Of a stretch of DNA of 36,399 nucleotides, positions 36,307 to 36,399 are shown in pieces. Source of the DNA: an uncultured Candidatus Berkelbacteria bacterium. GTDB taxonomy: Bacteria; Patescibacteriota; UBA1384; CAJBMM01. Position numbers and translations under genes: made by a program. How positions within the stretch are numbered: the first letter of the stretch is position 1; the number at the start of each line of letters is the position of its first letter. Location: NCBI GenBank assembly GCA_903954185.1, contig CAJBMM010000002.1, positions 1 through 36,399 of the forward strand, read 5' to 3'. The notes below the pieces were generated by a model, which ran no database searches, was not told the origin of the DNA, and saw only the letters and a list, made by a program, of their open reading frames with translations.

Positions 36307-36399
36307 GGCTTGTGCCTCCTATAGCACGTGAATCTGGATTGTTGTTTTAGTTCGTGAGACATTAGAAAAGGTGGTTTTTTGTTATGTAGATTGTTATGT
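36307..36399. other. Upstream end of the collagen-like unit, edge of the window
   Basis: 93 bases with the GGAGG site of the 35821 gene near the gene. No clear promoter could be placed. GTTATGT occurs twice near the right edge (around TAGATT), and TTATGTAGATT also occurs within the GTCATTCCTGC repeats at 220-310 and 3439-3511, so another copy may begin at the edge. Confidence 0.35.

Overview
The window looks like chromosome of a Candidate Phyla Radiation (Patescibacteria) bacterium, possibly Saccharibacteria-like; the exact lineage cannot be set from this sequence. The reasons are: compact AT-rich genes read with the standard code (TGA is used as a stop), several genes with almost no 5' leader, a short SecD, a 935-residue UvrD-type helicase carrying its own nuclease, a sigma-region-4 protein with HARE-type domains, membrane-anchored VirD4/TraG-like ATPases, and very large acidic or glycine-rich proteins with no obvious relatives. 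No rRNA, tRNA or CRISPR array was seen.

Layout. 1-3,900: the tail of a transposase, several small genes (some GC-rich with strong ribosome sites and good terminators), a possible HExxH protein, and a dense repeat field. 3,920-6,727: helicase-nuclease. 7,075-12,016: a tight six-gene plus-strand operon (polysaccharide deacetylase, GT4 glycosyltransferase, PIG-L-type deacetylase, DedA, RluA pseudouridine synthase, guanylate kinase), mostly about surface glycan or glycolipid. 12,388-15,297: a ribbon-helix-helix/nucleotidyltransferase-like chimera, then secD and secF. 15,581-15,787: a one-helix membrane protein. 16,318-34,359: a minus-strand block of eight genes holding two paralogous VirD4/TraG-like ATPases, a sigma-4/HARE regulator, a proline-rich acidic protein, twin proteins with a GrpE-like segment, a 1,923-residue protein with a PPP-like phosphoesterase domain, and a small lead protein. 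34,854-36,306: two GC-rich collagen-like membrane proteins, one ending in an RRM-like fold.

The best candidate for an undescribed system is the minus-strand block 16,318-34,359. Its first four genes are packed stop-to-start (a 1-base gap, a 1-base overlap, then a 33-base gap). They join an apparent GrpE-type (Hsp70 exchange factor) fold, duplicated and re-domained, to a giant phosphoesterase protein. The ATPases that follow are membrane-anchored, but no relaxase, VirB-like channel parts or pilin are present here.

The second striking feature is in the DNA itself. Nearly every intergenic stretch holds degenerate tandem tracts with a strict 7-base period, with a different word at each site. Such tracts also run through the coding sequence of two genes and abut or contain at least five promoters. 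A second family consists of 14-base palindromes with a TTTA/TAAA-like centre, whose arms change together from copy to copy. Everything here rests on reading the sequence; no database search was run.
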